Shown piece after piece: positions 31,799-44,087 of a DNA stretch of 64,000 nucleotides. Source of the stretch: Ophiobolus disseminans (taxonomy: Eukaryota; Ascomycota; Dothideomycetes; Pleosporales; Phaeosphaeriaceae). The notes under the pieces are model-generated. The model ran no database searches. It had not been told where the DNA came from and was given only the letters and a program-made list of their open reading frames with translations. How positions within the stretch are numbered: position 1 is the stretch's first letter; every line of letters begins with the position of its first letter. Made by a program: the position numbers and the translations under genes. The stretch spans positions 1 to 64,000 of the forward strand of contig MU006242.1 in the NCBI GenBank assembly GCA_010093685.1. The letters run 5' to 3'.

Positions 31799-34700
31799 TC
31801 AATGGTATCCAGGATCCTCTCCGCTCGGTGCCGGCGTCGCTGGCTCACCATATGCCCCTGGCGTCGGTGCAGCAGCCGGCGTGGCTCCGTATCTATACCC
31901 GGTATCTCCAGGCGTGGGCGCAGAGAAGTTGCCAGGCGTTGGCGCGTCCATCGGCGGGCCACCCGGCGTAGGAGCCGAGTACGCCCCGTAAGCTCCGGGT
32001 GTGGGAGCCGCATAAGCACCAGGCGTAGGTGCATTGTATGCTCCAGGGGTAGGGGCGGAGAGGCCGCCGGACGATTTCGAGGGGGCGTTGCCGGATGACC
32101 CGCCCCAGGCAGGTGTACGGTTACCCGCATTGAAACCTCCGTAAGCGGTGCGTGAACCGTCATTGCCACCGTATGATGTCGCTCCGCCATAGGATGTTGC
32201 GCCCCCGTACGAAGTTGCACCACCATATGCTGTTCGAGCGCCGTCACCACCACCGTATGCAGTCCGGTTTCCGTCACCGCCGCCGTAGGATGTTCGCCCA
32301 CCACTGCCACCACCCCAGCCAGGGGTTTGTCCTCCACCACCTCCTCCCCAGCCTGGCGTCCTACCACCACCCTGTGTGCTGCCCCAAGATGGGCCTTTAG
32401 AGGCAGAGTTGCCCCAGGCTGGTGTGCGTCCTCCAGCGTTATGGCTAGGAGTGCTACCGGCAAATCCTCCTCGTGATCGGTCGGGGAATCTACCCCCTCC
32501 GACTGGCATGCTGTTGCCTGTAATGGGATCTTTGATGGACAACAGCTCCTTCTTGACAGATATTTGCTTGTTCTTGGTGTGTAATTCGATACGTGCCTCG
32601 TCGTTCATGGTGTCCTTAACAATACCCAAGAGGCCCTTGTATGCACCCTTGCGGATAACCACAGTCTTACCGATCAGCTTGTCGCGACCAAAGGCGCGAG
32701 GAGGAGGCATGGCAGCACCGCCAGCATTGCCGTTCGAAGCGTTCAGAGCAGGGTTGATACCACTAAGATCAGGACCCTGAGCCTGTGCGCGACCGCTCTT
32801 TGCAGCCATGGTGACAACATTGGAGCTGCGGACGACGAAGATGCCTTGGTTTTCGACCAGCTCGCGATTCCGCACAAAGAGCGTACCGCGGTGGATGTAG
32901 AGGACTTTGCCCTGCCGGCCTTCGCCCCCGAACTCTTTGACATCATCTTCGTGCCTGATCTCAGAGCCATCACGGTCTGTTGCTACAGCGTGTTTATTCC
33001 TGCCGACCATTTGCGACACTTGGGTATGGAGGAGTGTACGGACGTCGCCCTGCTGGTCGACAACGCGCAGGACTTCCCGGTCGACACGGACGACGCAGCC
33101 AATAGTTGAAGCACTGTCGATGTTAGTATGGTGGAATCACCCTATGTTTGAGGGAACTTACTCAATCTGCACAAGATCGTACAGATCGAAGTTGGAATCG
33201 GCGCCAACTGTCGCAGAGTCTGCCGCACGCTTCAGGTCTTTGCTAAAGACTGTGATCTCTGCCTGTGTCGAGTCGCTGAGCAGAGTGATCTTATCATCCC
33301 TGATCTTCGTGACCAGACCAACTTCGTCGACGTATCTGCTGCCACCAATGACCTTGACGTGGTCACCCTCGCGGAAGAGTTTCCTCAAGGTCTTGACGGG
33401 CGCGTCGATTCTCCTGCCCCTGAGTTCGCCCTCGGTAACTCGGAGTGTGAGGATATCGCCAATGACGGTAACAGTAGTCCCTCGAATACCCTTCTGTTCG
33501 CCGGTGTAGATCTCGACGTTGTCCCCTGAAGCGAACGCTGCGCCCGTGTCGGCTGCCTTCTGAGCGGCCTGGACCGCCAGAAGATCCAAGGTTTCCGTCC
33601 CATCAGCATTCTGAATCGAAAAGAACTGCAACTCCTCCATCTTCGGCATCACCCGTTCGGTGCTGACCCAGTTGACTTTCACGTCCTTGATCAGGAAACC
33701 ATTTTGGTAGTCCTCGCCCTTGTATGTGTAGCTTCGCTGGTTGCCAGATCCCGTCATGTTGAGATGTTTCATGTGTCGCTTCTTTGCTTCGGCCTCGTTG
33801 AAGAGTTTCGCGGGCGGTCTTTCAGCAGATCGGCCGAAGAATCCTCGCTTGCGCTTGTTGTCGACGGCGGCATTGGTGTCTTCGTTCAGGCCGTAGTCGA
33901 GACGAGGCACCAGCTGTACACTGCAGTCGAGACCATTCGTGGAGACCTCAACAACCTTGGCCAGATCACCCTTGTAGACCGGTGGACGGAGCATGCGCAC
34001 AAACTTGCCCACCTCCAACGGAGCCCTCTTCTTCTTCCGCAGCAGATCTGGACGCTCCTTGACACTAATGGCTTGCTGGCCAGACCCCATGAAGACGTTC
34101 GTAATGCCGTCGATGATGTCAATCATGGCTTGCTGCGTGTCGGCTTCCACGTAGAGGTATCCGGATTGCGGTCCCGTGGGACCTCGCTCGAAAGCAGCGT
34201 ATACGTTGATGGGCTGATTCGTGCGCAGCTTGTCGTCGATGCGCTTCTGTATGCCCATGACGATTTCACGTTCCTTGCCCGGCCGGCACTTGCACATCCA
34301 GATCATGGGGTCGTTGACGGTAGGCAGAGCCAGAGGAACCGCACCAGCGCCTCCACGGCGGGCGCTTTGCATCTCTCGCCGCCTGTACTTCTCGTCGAAC
34401 TCTTTGGCAAGCTCCTCGACGTCCTTCTGTGCATTGACCTCGCGGCGCATGTCAAGCTCACGATGGTGCCGGTCGTCGAGTTCGGCGCCCGTGGGCTCGA
34501 GGAGGTCGTCGGGGTGCATGTCCTCGACCGCATCGTCGTCGCCCTCTTCCTCCTCCTCGTCTTCTTCGTCGACTTCGGCTTCAACATCGATGAACATGTT
34601 GCGCTTTGCCTTCTTCCGTCGTTTTGCTGGTCGGGCCTGCAGAAGTCAGTATTCCTTGTCGCGAACCGAACCCCAGTCAAGGGATGCATACCACAACGTC

Positions 34701-34934
34701 ATCCTCGTCCTCGTCTTCTTCGTCATCCTCTTCATCATCGTTGTCTAGGTCTACGCCCGCGCCTTCTTCATCCTCGTCGGGATTGCCTGTCAACCCCAGC
34801 GCATCATCCTCGTCCTCCTCGTCGTCTACTTTGCGATGCAGAGCCGGTCGCGAGGTCTCGTCATCGTCATCAATCTCAGTCACGGGATTGAAGTCCTCGG
34901 ACTCGGCCGAGCCCTCACGGTCGTAGTCGGCCAT
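31799..34934 (-). CDS. SPT5: Transcription elongation factor SPT5
   Basis: Three exons (34,692-34,934; 33,162-34,636; 31,799-33,113), introns of 55 and 48 bp, 1,010 residues. SPT5 pairs with SPT4 to form DSIF, which binds RNA polymerase II and controls elongation and mRNA processing. In order: an acidic N-terminus of about 130 residues; an NGN domain from about residue 190 (DPMIWMCKCRPGKER, then YAAFERGP); several KOW modules, for example KFVRMLRPPVYKGDLAKVVEV, DNVEIYTGEQKG and DKLIGKTVVIRKGAYKG; and a long C-terminal repeat region from about residue 780. The repeats are Gly/Tyr/Trp-rich units followed by several TPGAY units, the fungal form of the phosphorylated CTR. Length and layout match the family. 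The start lies in a GC-rich leader shared with no other gene. Confidence 0.97.
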
Positions 34935-35307
34935 TGTTGCGGAAGCGTGGTATTGATGCGAGTATTCGAAGGCTGGAGCTTTCGCGGAGCGTCGGGGCGG
35001 CGCTGCAGGGAGCGCAAAAGCGAGGATGCAGCAGCTTCTGAGGTTGGCGAATCAGGAAGGCGCCCAGGACGAGAGCGAGAGGAAAAAGAGCAGAGGGAGA
35101 GGGGGAGCGTCGACGGGCGGCGCCTTTGTTTAAGTAAGTTGAGGACAAGGTGAGCATCTGCCATCCAACGGAATCGCGCTAGTGAGGGCACGGCCCCGGG
35201 AATTCACTAGCCACTGAGGCTTGACTAGCGCGTTGCCCTTCACCGAACAATCGGAGAACACCCAGCTGAAATCATCGAAAGCGAACTGCAATAGCCATGC
35301 TTCAGCA
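34935..35307. other. SPT5 promoter region, tail-to-head with the oxidoreductase gene
   Basis: GC-rich, purine-rich sequence just upstream of SPT5, probably its 5' leader and promoter; the 3' UTR of the minus-strand oxidoreductase gene does not reach here because that gene lies further right and ends at 35,308. No ORF with coding character was seen. Confidence 0.35.
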
Positions 35308-36394
35308 TCATAGTTTGACCTTCGCCAGCTCCTCCTTCTCGGCCTCCTTGTTAATCTTCAACACCGCTCTACCCCATGCCTTGTGCGTCTTCGCGTCCTC
35401 CAACGCGTTCGACACGCTCTCCAAGCCCACATAGTCCTCCTTATATATCACCGGCTCTATTTTCCCCTCCTCAACTAACTTCATAAACCCATCCCAAACA
35501 TCCTTAGTTCTCTGCGGATCCTTTCTCCCGTCCTCCCCGAACCTATACCCATGGACCATGACAGACTTCAGCAGTATCCGGTTTGCCCGGATATTCTCAA
35601 TATGACCACCTCTTGCTGCAAAGCCCACGATGACCAGCCTGCCCCTGTACTTTAAGCACTTCACACCGCTCTCCACGGCACCGATGCCATCGTACACGAC
35701 ATCCACGCCCTCTCCACCATCTGTGAGCTGCTTGACCTTGTCCTCCCACTTCTCATCATGGTAGTCCACAACACCATCTGCACCTACGCTCCTCACCACT
35801 CTAGCCTTCTCCTCGCTCCCAACCACAGCAATCACATTTGCGCCCAAAGCCTTCGCAATCTGGATAGCCATGACACCCAGGCCGCCACTCGCGCCCAGCA
35901 CCAAGACCGTCTCGCCCTTTTTCACTTGCACAACACTAACAAGCGCGCCGTAACTCACTGCCCCGGATGCGCCGACTGCACATGCTTGCGCAAGCGTCCA
36001 TTGCTTCGGCACGTGCCGTATAGCGGACTCGGGGACGCAGATGGACTCGGCGTACGAGCCTAGTCCATTACCAAAAACTCTAGTACCTGGCTTGAAAGAA
36101 GAAGTAGATGAGCATGAAGTGACGATACCAGCAAATTCGGTTCCCAAGATGAAAGGTGGTTGCACGTGGCGGCGATTATTTTGGTGCAGGCCTTGAGCGT
36201 AGAGAAGATCGACGTGTGTGACTGCTGCGTGTGTAATTTTGATAGTCAGATCGCTATCTGGTTTTTCGGTTGGATTCGCGACATTTTTGGGTTGGAGGTC
36301 TGCCAGGTCCTGTGCATAATTAGTTTGAAGCTCATGTGCTGATTGTACTGTAGATGCTCACTTTGACGAAGTGCTCGATCTGAATCGCCTTCAT
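35308..36394 (-). CDS. Quinone-oxidoreductase-like medium-chain dehydrogenase (MDR superfamily)
   Basis: Exon 1 (36,362-36,394, 11 codons) and exon 2 (35,308-36,309) join over a 52-bp intron (GTGAGC...GCACAG) to give 344 residues. The N-terminus MKAIQIEHFVK and the segment ILGTEFAGIV form the GroES-like part. The cofactor domain shows LVLGASGGLGVMAIQIAKALG, then GVVDYHDEKW, VDVVYDGIGA and GRLVIVGFAA, the pattern of NADPH:quinone oxidoreductases. The zinc-ligand residues of alcohol dehydrogenases are absent, as expected for this zinc-free branch. It should be a soluble NADPH-dependent reductase of quinones or enals; the substrate is unknown. Starting at 36,165 would lose about 60 residues of the catalytic domain, so the spliced model is preferred. 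Confidence 0.93.
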
Positions 36395-36779
36395 TTTGAT
36401 CCCAATTCAAGGGGAAGATAATCAAAATCACTCTCCATTGCGCGCGTGCCGTAACAGGAGATTTAGGGTATGCTTGAAGATACCCGACATTAGAGCGAGA
36501 GATCGACAAACGTGGGGTCATCCCAACCTCGGTAAACCCTTCACGTGCCCTTCTTTCAAGCGTCTACTTCTCCTCCACCAAACAAAATTCAATCGCATAG
36601 CAAGCCGACTTGTTTTCTCCCTTGCTAATGTCAGGTACCAGTTTTATGGACATGACTTATCTGGCTCATCAAAAGATGAACGCGGAGGCTATCCGCGAAA
36701 TGAAGTGCATGAGATCAGTGGAGCTTGAATATCTGCTACAGATTCTTCATTACGAACTCATAACACCCACCAAGGATAG
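36395..36779. other. Short intergenic region
   Basis: Upstream of the oxidoreductase gene and downstream of the degenerate locus that ends near 36,780. No coding signal seen. Confidence 0.35.
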
Positions 36780-38292
36780 TTAGTTTACTGCTCTGACAGT
36801 CGTCACCACCTTTGCACTAAACAGGCAGTTTGAAGAAGCTGCCGTACCATGTTGCACATCGAACCCTTGGTTCACATCAGTTCCCAGTATCATCTTGACA
36901 AGACGGGGGGCCCACCGACATATCGTCGAGACGGAACCTGGGGCGAGATTTACCAATTGCCAGAAGCACCTCATTACCACAGGTAAGTGGGAACGTAAAT
37001 GCCAACTGTTGAGTGCGATCTGCGAGCGTGATATTGAATGTACTCGGACCCTCCGTATTGTGCGACGAAGAGTTGCTCGCATCCATGGGTCTGCGACAGG
37101 TGTAAAGTTACCCGACAGTGACATTTGCGACGTTGACATCGACGACGCTGCCGCCTTCCTTCCGCTAACGCTACTCGCAGAGGTAAGAGGCATATTATTA
37201 TTGACACTGCGCAGCTGGCGACTGGGACTAGCTTTTACTCTCTTCATGATTCTCAGGGCACTTGTGGCTCTGGACAATCTCCGCTTAGTACTGCTAGTGG
37301 CCTGGTTGGTGAGTTCGCAGCGGTCGTCGTCCTCGATACCATCCTCGGCGGACGCATCGTTAGGTGAATTGACCTCTAATATGACCCCGTCATTGCTACT
37401 ATATCTGCCTTTGCGGCTCTGGGTCTCTTCGCCGTCTTCGTTGATGCGCTTTGCCATTACTTTGCCGTGTCTGCCGTCGTTGTGGGAGGCGGAACAAGTC
37501 GCTCAAATCTTCTTTCGTCAAGGCTATCACCATAGTCATTGTCGTGGGGTACGAGTAGGCCAAGTTTCTGATGTTGCAGCGTCAGCATGATGCCAATCTT
37601 CAAGATAGGCATTTTACGAACTTTGGTACCTGCGACAACGAGGTATGGTTTCTGACCCTATGGAGAAGCGATCAAACCCGCTGTGCCGCCTTGCTGAATA
37701 TTTGGAAGAGGAAGCGAGGGTGTCGAAGCGGTTCTGGCCGCCATTTCGCCCTGACGACCCTGGAGTGGTATCGGTTGCTGCCATGGAGCGACCACACCCG
37801 GCATACCGCCATACTGAGCCTGAAGTAGTAGGGGATGCTGCATTGTAGGGCTGTGCTGGAACTGAAATAGTGGAGGCTGCTGCGGTGGAGGGCCTGGATG
37901 GATATTGTGTTGAGGGACTGCACCTGTGGGTGCTGGTTGTACGGGCTGTCGAGCGATAGGCGCCTGGGTCAACTGAAATCGGCCATTTCCATGGTTCCAC
38001 GCTTGGAGTGCGACTCTCATGGCGAGTTTGGTCTTCAACTTCCTGGAATCATAACCCATGATGTGTGGCCAGCGAAACCCGGGAGGCTTTTGTCGAGCCG
38101 TCGTGTCTAGTTGCAGTTTGATGGCCTTTTTGACGGCTTGAAGATTCTAATAGTGCGGCGCGAAAATGACCAGTCGTAGCATCTGCACCTTCACTCCATC
38201 TAGGCGAGCTGTGAGACATTAGAAAGTGAGAGACGGGAGATAACGAGGGTGTAGCGGCCGAACGTACCTGCATCAGCTGCATTGCCTACCAT
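36780..38292 (-). pseudogene. Degenerate or very irregular multi-exon gene, unidentified
   Basis: Coding character shifts between frames along the minus strand. A plausible start is the ATG at 38,292 (exon 38,268-38,292, donor GTACGT; next exon from 38,208). A segment with LQAVKKAIKLQLDTTAR and RWPHIMGYDSRK leads into a Pro/Gln-rich stretch ending at a TAG at 37,658. The same frame resumes for about 68 codons to a TAA. A Ser/Arg-rich frame starting MAKRINEDGEE (37,457) follows, and then a different frame around 36,877-37,086 with FNITLADRTQQLAF also looks coding. Stops and frame changes without good splice sites suggest decay, though unusual introns remain possible. No family recognised. Confidence 0.4.
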
Positions 38293-38538
38293 CTCGTACT
38301 ACGTGGCGAGAGAATGCGCAGACTGCTGACAGAAGGGTGAATACGCAGACTGAATAACAGAGGTGGTGAAAAAAGTGAAAAACAGAAGCTAAGATGAAGT
38401 TCGGAAGGAGCCATGCTCCACGTGCCCCAACAATGAGCATGGCTCCTTCCTATCCCACCGCGTACGGCAGCTTCATAGCCTCGACGCCTACCTTCTGGTT
38501 CCCACTGTGGACAATATTTGGAACGCAGTACGTGATTT

Positions 38539-40915
38539 TTACGTTCCATTCGCCAACCCATAAATACTATCCAAGAAGACATTCCCATCAAGTCTCCCCT
38601 CCATCGGCAAATAGTCCATCAGGTCTTCAAACGCCAACATATCGATATCGAAGTTGAACTGCGCAGCCTCCTCACTCGTCAACGGAATATTAGGGTTCGA
38701 CGACATGCAACTTCCATGTGTTGTCTGCGTCGCCTCACTGACTTGCACATCCGCCGAATTGCCGGATATGCAGGTGCAAGTCCCCAATGGAGCTGTCACT
38801 GGACGTGTCGCTTCATGAAGCTTACTGTACTCCTGCAGTAGCGACGTCAATAATCGCACGCCGTGGTTTGCGACCGAGCTAGTTGAAAATTGCTGCAAGA
38901 AGCGTATCGCTTGCTGCACACAAGCTTGGTACTCCGAGGCTTCGGCATCGGGTTCCTGGCGGTGGAAGAGATCGAGCATGAGGCAAATACCGGCCGTTAC
39001 GACGAAAGCTTGCTCGACCCACCATTGCGGCTCGTCGGGTTCCCGCGTCGTGTACGAGCTGATTATGTTCTTGGCGGCTGTTGCGCAGGCCCATCGTGTG
39101 TATGTGTAGCGTGCGTCTTTGAAGCTTTTGCTTAAGAAGCTTTGGTGGATCATGATGATCTTGTGGTTAACGGATGTATGATGTAGCGTTCCTAACATGA
39201 AGTCAGCCGTTGTAGCGTATCTCATTTCTGTCTAGGGTTTACATACGAGCCCACTTAACCCACTTTGGCCAATGCGGTTGCAATGCCATGCGTTGAGTCA
39301 GACATGGTGGAGCTTTCTCGGCACACACAACGCGCATTTCGCCGTCGAACCTTAGGATCATGGCGTATCTGATCGGGTCTGTTGCATCTAGGGAGTCTAG
39401 GCTGGCGTTGTAGAAATCCAACATCAAACTCGCGTAAGCATAGAAGTAGCGTGCGACAAGAATGAAGCTGGGTATGCTGTCGTCTTTGATAGGTAGCATG
39501 GTGTCTTCGTCTAAATTCATGGGCTGTGCAGAAGTAAACGCTCGCTTTTGTATCGTAACGTTGAAGCTACTTTGCGACGTCGAGCAGAGCCATTCCTGTG
39601 ATGCAACGGAAGACCATACTCTCCTACCTATCTCACGATCGATGAAGGCCTGCTTTTGCTCGGTGTTCAGTTCAGTGACTTTGACATCGTCAAGATGGGC
39701 ACTGAGCCTAACGTAAAATTAGCAGTTCGAAGATGACATGTAGAATGAAGGGTATCGTGAGTCAAATGAAACAACGTGTAAGAACGGATACTGTGTGGTC
39801 TTACCTGTTCAAGCCCAGCCCCCTAGCAATGATGACAGCAACAGCTCGTAGAGCAACCCACTGATTTGTAGAACCAGCTAGATGCTCGTACGCATGGAGG
39901 ATTAATATCGTTTGGATCGAGTAGATGTGATAATGAGAAGCATAGTTCCCCAGGTTGAGGCTTGTGACTGACGCGGAACCCCATGATCGTGCAAGGGTAA
40001 CTTTGTTGTCGACGGAAATGCCCCAGGACTCCGAAAGTGACTCTGGACATCCTATGATGCTCGAAGAAAGAATGGCAAATAGCAAAGCGGTCCATCGCCA
40101 ATCTAGTGACTGCAAATCAAGCACCTCGGCGTCACCATAAGCCTCGATCAATTTTCTGCGGAAACTCGGTCCATGGTAAATTCCTCCGCTCCAATACATC
40201 ATACAGTCGTAGTAGTAATCCACAACCTTCAGCAACGTTGTCTTATCCGGCAAAGTAGACTCAACATGCTGCATCTCGATAGCTTTCGCGATGGGTGAAC
40301 AAATACTCGTAGCGCGATTCGGCTCATTCACTTGCTTTCCAGCCGACCCCACACATCTCAAGCCTTGATCGAAGGGAGCTGGGTCCCGAGCTGATTTATC
40401 TTTATCGTTCAAGAGTGAGTCTATAGTAATGTCTAGGAATTTCGACTGTCCGATGGCAAAGGTTGTGCCGATAACCGGATCGGCTGAGGCAGATTCGTCA
40501 TTTGGATTGGGAGGAGAAGCGTTCAGAGTCGACGACGACTCGCTCGTCCCACTGGCTGATCGGCCCACTGATGGCTTCCTGGGGTACCGTCTGTGCACGG
40601 TTGGGTTGTATCCCTCAACCCACTTCGTTGTACATAGGTGAGCCTCTTTGTTTTGAACGCATCTTGAGCCTGGATAAAGGCGTTAGTGTAGGGATGTAGT
40701 GTGTTTCGTACATTGAGCGCGTACATGGAGATCTCCGATCACATTTCTGACGACGCTGACTACATCTGGAAAGAGCTGGTCAGCAAACGCACTTTCGGCC
40801 GACATGATCTCGATGTTGTGCGAGCTATTACCACCCTCAAAGTATGGCCTCGCACAGATTAGATGAAGTAGGTCTCGCGTACTCACCGCGTGCATGTCAG
40901 TCGTTGTTTAGGCAT
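38539..40915 (-). CDS. Zn(II)2Cys6 transcription factor with Fungal_trans domain
   Basis: Five exons: 40,887-40,915; 40,725-40,765; 39,805-40,669; 39,247-39,707; 38,539-39,191, giving 682 residues. Introns are 121, 55, 97 and 55 bp with good GT-AG ends. The zinc cluster is assembled from the first three exons: Cys 8, 11, 18, 24, 27 and 36, spacing CX2CX6CX5CX2CX8C, with QKCDRRSPCSRC. The middle homology region (PF04082 type) shows DYYYDCMMYWSGGIYHGPSF, LDWRWTALLFAILS and, later, WARTLHHTSVNHKIIMIH. A Ser/Thr-rich acidic C-terminus follows. This is a nuclear regulator. It lies just downstream, in the same orientation, of an MCT-like transporter gene, and its own upstream region carries a strong palindrome, so autoregulation or control of that transporter is a reasonable guess. 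Confidence 0.92.
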
Positions 40916-41549
40916 TTTCGCGCAACCCTCGGAATGATGCAGGTGCCGTTGTCCGATGAGCCGTACTGCAACGCCCGGCTTTAGGACACGTGGAAGAGAT
41001 TTGAATGGGCAGTTGATAATGTTCGTACACGAAGAGTGCGATTGTTGTCCGGTCCTCGCAACTAGTTGGGGAGTGGCTTCAAGCTATGCAAGGTATCGTA
41101 CATCGATGTACGATTGTACGCGGATGTACGAGATTTCAAACCGGATATTTGTCATCGTTGTCGCATGTCTGACGTGAAGGCTTCCGCGGACGTCCTAGCG
41201 CAATTAGAGTACCCTCTTGCTTGCGACAATGCATGCGGTATCTCGACCTTGATCGGCGGTCCCAGGTCGTGGGCAGCATCGGCCACCGCGTTTTGAGTGA
41301 AAATGTGCCCTGTGCGTTATGTGATTACGTCATCTTGTCTGTCTTCAGAAGCAGCACATCTCAAATTCAAACCACCACACTCATGCTGCGTGAATACACT
41401 CCAATATCATACATTCTACTGTCTACAGAGAGTGGTTTTGTCCACCTGGAACTTTGTTATCGCGAAAGCGAACAATGCTACCAAAACTACCGCCGCGCGC
41501 CGAAAACGCCTAAACGCCCGTTCTTGCGTTTGTGAGGATCAAATGTGCC
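40916..41549. other. Upstream region of the second Zn2Cys6 gene
   Basis: 634 bp between the start of the Zn2Cys6 gene (minus) and the end of the MFS gene (minus). No gene is seen. It holds the TCGTACA/TGTACGA cluster described separately. Confidence 0.5.
41096..41113. promoter_or_regulatory. Perfect 18-bp palindrome, candidate regulator-binding site
   Basis: TCGTACATCGATGTACGA reads the same on both strands. It lies about 180 bp upstream of the Zn2Cys6 start codon at 40,915. Further half-sites lie nearby: TCGTACA at 41,023-41,029 and GATGTACGA at 41,123-41,131 preceded by CG. The symmetry suits a dimeric DNA-binding protein; binding is inferred only. Confidence 0.5.
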
Positions 41550-42945
41550 TCAAACTTTCGCTGCTATTTTCCAGTCCGCAATATAGAACCTTGTTAGCGT
41601 AAACATCGATGCGCCCGCCAGCAGCATGATGCCGGAGAATACATTCAATCCCCAAAATGCTCCGTTGTCCGCATCCACAATAGCTCCAGCAATAGGATTG
41701 CCCACTAGACCAGCAAAGGACGTCATTGCGAAAGTGACGCCCACGCGTATACCAATCTCTTCGATCTTGGAGATCCTCGCCATTTGTGCGGGGAGTAGTG
41801 ACACGAATGCGCCCGATGCGAAACCGTAAAGTGCGGCGAAAGCGATGTAGGCGGCGTTGTTGGATGAGGGGAGGCCTAGTGCTAGGACGATGACACCTGC
41901 CACTATAGACATGAGCGATTGCATATTGAATGTTCCTACTTTATCGGCGAGGGCTCCAGGGATAATTCGGCCGAAGATGCTATTGACGTTTAGCGAAGAA
42001 GATTACTTGTGGACGAAAGCAAATTTACCTTCCAGCATTGAGTATAGATATGAGATAGCCCGCGAGATGCTCACTCATACCGTTGTGAACAGCTTGGACT
42101 TCGATGAAGTTGATCGGGATGAATAAACCGAGGAAAAACAGAAACGATGACACCGTTACCAAGATAACTCTGGTCTCTTTGAAAGGCTCTATGAAGACCT
42201 TCAGTCTAAGAGGGCGGGGCTTTGGTGGGAGTCGAGACGTGACAGTAAGGCTTGCAACGATACAAAGTCCCAAAATCAGGAAGGCAATAGCCCTCATTGT
42301 CCATGCGAAGCCAACATTGGGTATGAGATGCGTGGCCATGATGGGAAAGATGACGCCACCCAGTCCAGATCCCGCGGCCATTGCACCATATGCCAGGCCT
42401 CGCCTTTTATGGAACCATGTTGGGATAGAACTTGTGCCTGCCTGGAAGATACAGTTTAGGCCTAGGGGAGAGCAAATTGCCTGAGCCAGAACGAACTGAT
42501 AGTACTCCGTGCAGAGACTTGTCATCATGAGACCCAGGACATGGAAGAACGTGCCGATGATAAGGAGATACCTCGGGCCGTAGTTGTCAAACACCCACCC
42601 CACAAAGGGCCCTGGGAGAAACATGAGGAAAATTTGGATTGAAGGGATCCAGGCAATCGTTGATGGGGAGTATTCGCGTAGTTGATTTCTTTGGTAATAG
42701 TTCTGGAAGACACCTATGCAGTTGAGCCATCCGAAAGAACAGAAAAGACAGCAGGCGGCTCCCAATAGGCACAGATATGCCTGTTTGCCGCCGTCAGGAA
42801 ATTGGCTCGGATGCCAGTGATCGACAGGAGGTGCCGGTTCTGGTGGTTCGGCTGGCTTTTCGTGGACTGGTGGTTGTTCGACATCGGACATAGGCTCTTG
42901 AGGTTTCTCGTCGACTGACGGCGAGGCGATTGTGGTTTGCGACAT
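41550..42945 (-). CDS. MFS monocarboxylate-transporter-like permease
   Basis: Exon 1 (42,029-42,945) and exon 2 (41,550-41,979) join over a 49-bp intron (GTAAAT...AATAG) to give 448 residues. A Pro/Glu-rich cytosolic N-terminus contains PPVDHWHPSQFPDGGKQAY, close to the PDGG lead-in of the MCT/MCH group. Twelve hydrophobic helices follow, with FDNYGPRYLLIIG between helices 2 and 3 and WFHKRRGLAYGAMAAGSGLGGVIFP near helix 5, both typical of fungal MCT-like proteins. It should reside in the plasma membrane or vacuole and move a small organic acid or related solute; related yeast proteins include the riboflavin carrier Mch5, so substrate cannot be inferred. It lies 634 bp upstream of a Zn2Cys6 gene in the same orientation. 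Confidence 0.93.
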
Positions 42946-44087
42946 GTCAAAAGCAAGATGTTCGCAAAACGAGAATCTGCAAGCTGAGGCAGCCTCACAT
43001 ACGGTAAAGGGATGGGGTACTTTGAGTTACTTCTTTGCATGCATGCAGCATGGGGTTGGTTAAGTATAATTTGAGAACGATTCTTAGCTTGTCAAGTACG
43101 AGACATTGAATTCTTACATGCTGATTGCTTAAAACCTAGCGGGACACAAAACGGTGAAACAGGACGCGGCTTCGGTGGCTTCGGTGTTCGCACAATACCA
43201 GCACCGAGGCCGAGCCAATATTAGAATTCGCACTGAACAACATGCGACGCCAGGTAACTGCAGAAGATTGGAGTCTAGTCGTCTAATTTGGAATCATTGG
43301 ACATTGTGTTCCTGTTCGACGTTTTCTTGTGGGTCTGCCTTCGATGATGGTGCTCTGCATTGCAGCTTTGTGCGGCTGAAAAGGAGAAGTCGGAGAACAC
43401 CCACATCTCCGTATGATAACCGGTCATAGTTGTGGGACCTGTAGGTAGCAAACACAATCTAGAATGGATGAAATATGGGGCTTGCGTGCTCGCTCAGCAA
43501 CCTCTGTTTCTGGTATGTCCCGACAGAGCTATGAAGCGACCGTCAGGGGCTGTCGAGATCGAAAAGAGATTCCGACAGAGCTGCAAAAGAGACGATGGAA
43601 CATGCTCGATGCAATGTGGCAGCAAGGTGATGGACATTAGCTGAGGGAACAACTGAAAGACGGGAAATCTAGTTCCCGGTGATTGACCTGCTATCATTGT
43701 CGTTAAAGTTGCTCGAGTGTTGACACAGTCTTATTGACAAGAAGATGTTGATGCGTGAGTTTGAATGACATAAACTCGGTCCACGAAAGCAGAAAGCGCG
43801 ACTTCACCGGTTAAAGCCTAGTGTCTTGGCGGAAGTCCGTGCTCGAAACTGCGCGCAGCCTTCGAGGACAATCATTGTCGATCCAGCAACAGCAGCGACA
43901 ATTGTATTCAACTCGTGCTCTTGTCCTTTTCTTGCGTGCATCTCACTCATTCGCACCCATCACCATTGGCAGCATCACAAGCGACGACTTCCGCGCAGCT
44001 ACACCACTACAAGCGCGCGTCCCCTATCCGCGTCGCGCCAGTCAACAGCACCTTTACATTTGTCGCTAACCGCATCACTCCACCGCG
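42946..44087. other. Divergent intergenic region between the MFS gene and the THO1-like gene
   Basis: About 1.1 kb, the shared upstream region of two divergent genes. From about 43,830 to 44,087 the sequence is CA-rich, consistent with the 5' leader of the THO1-like gene. ORFs here are short overlapping frames without domains. Confidence 0.45.

Noticed and set aside
33704..34891. 395-codon plus-strand frame.
   Set aside because: It is antisense to SPT5, whose NGN and KOW domains are unmistakable.
36895..37590. 231-codon plus-strand frame.
   Set aside because: It is antisense to minus-strand frames with stronger coding character, and has no start context, domain or splice support.
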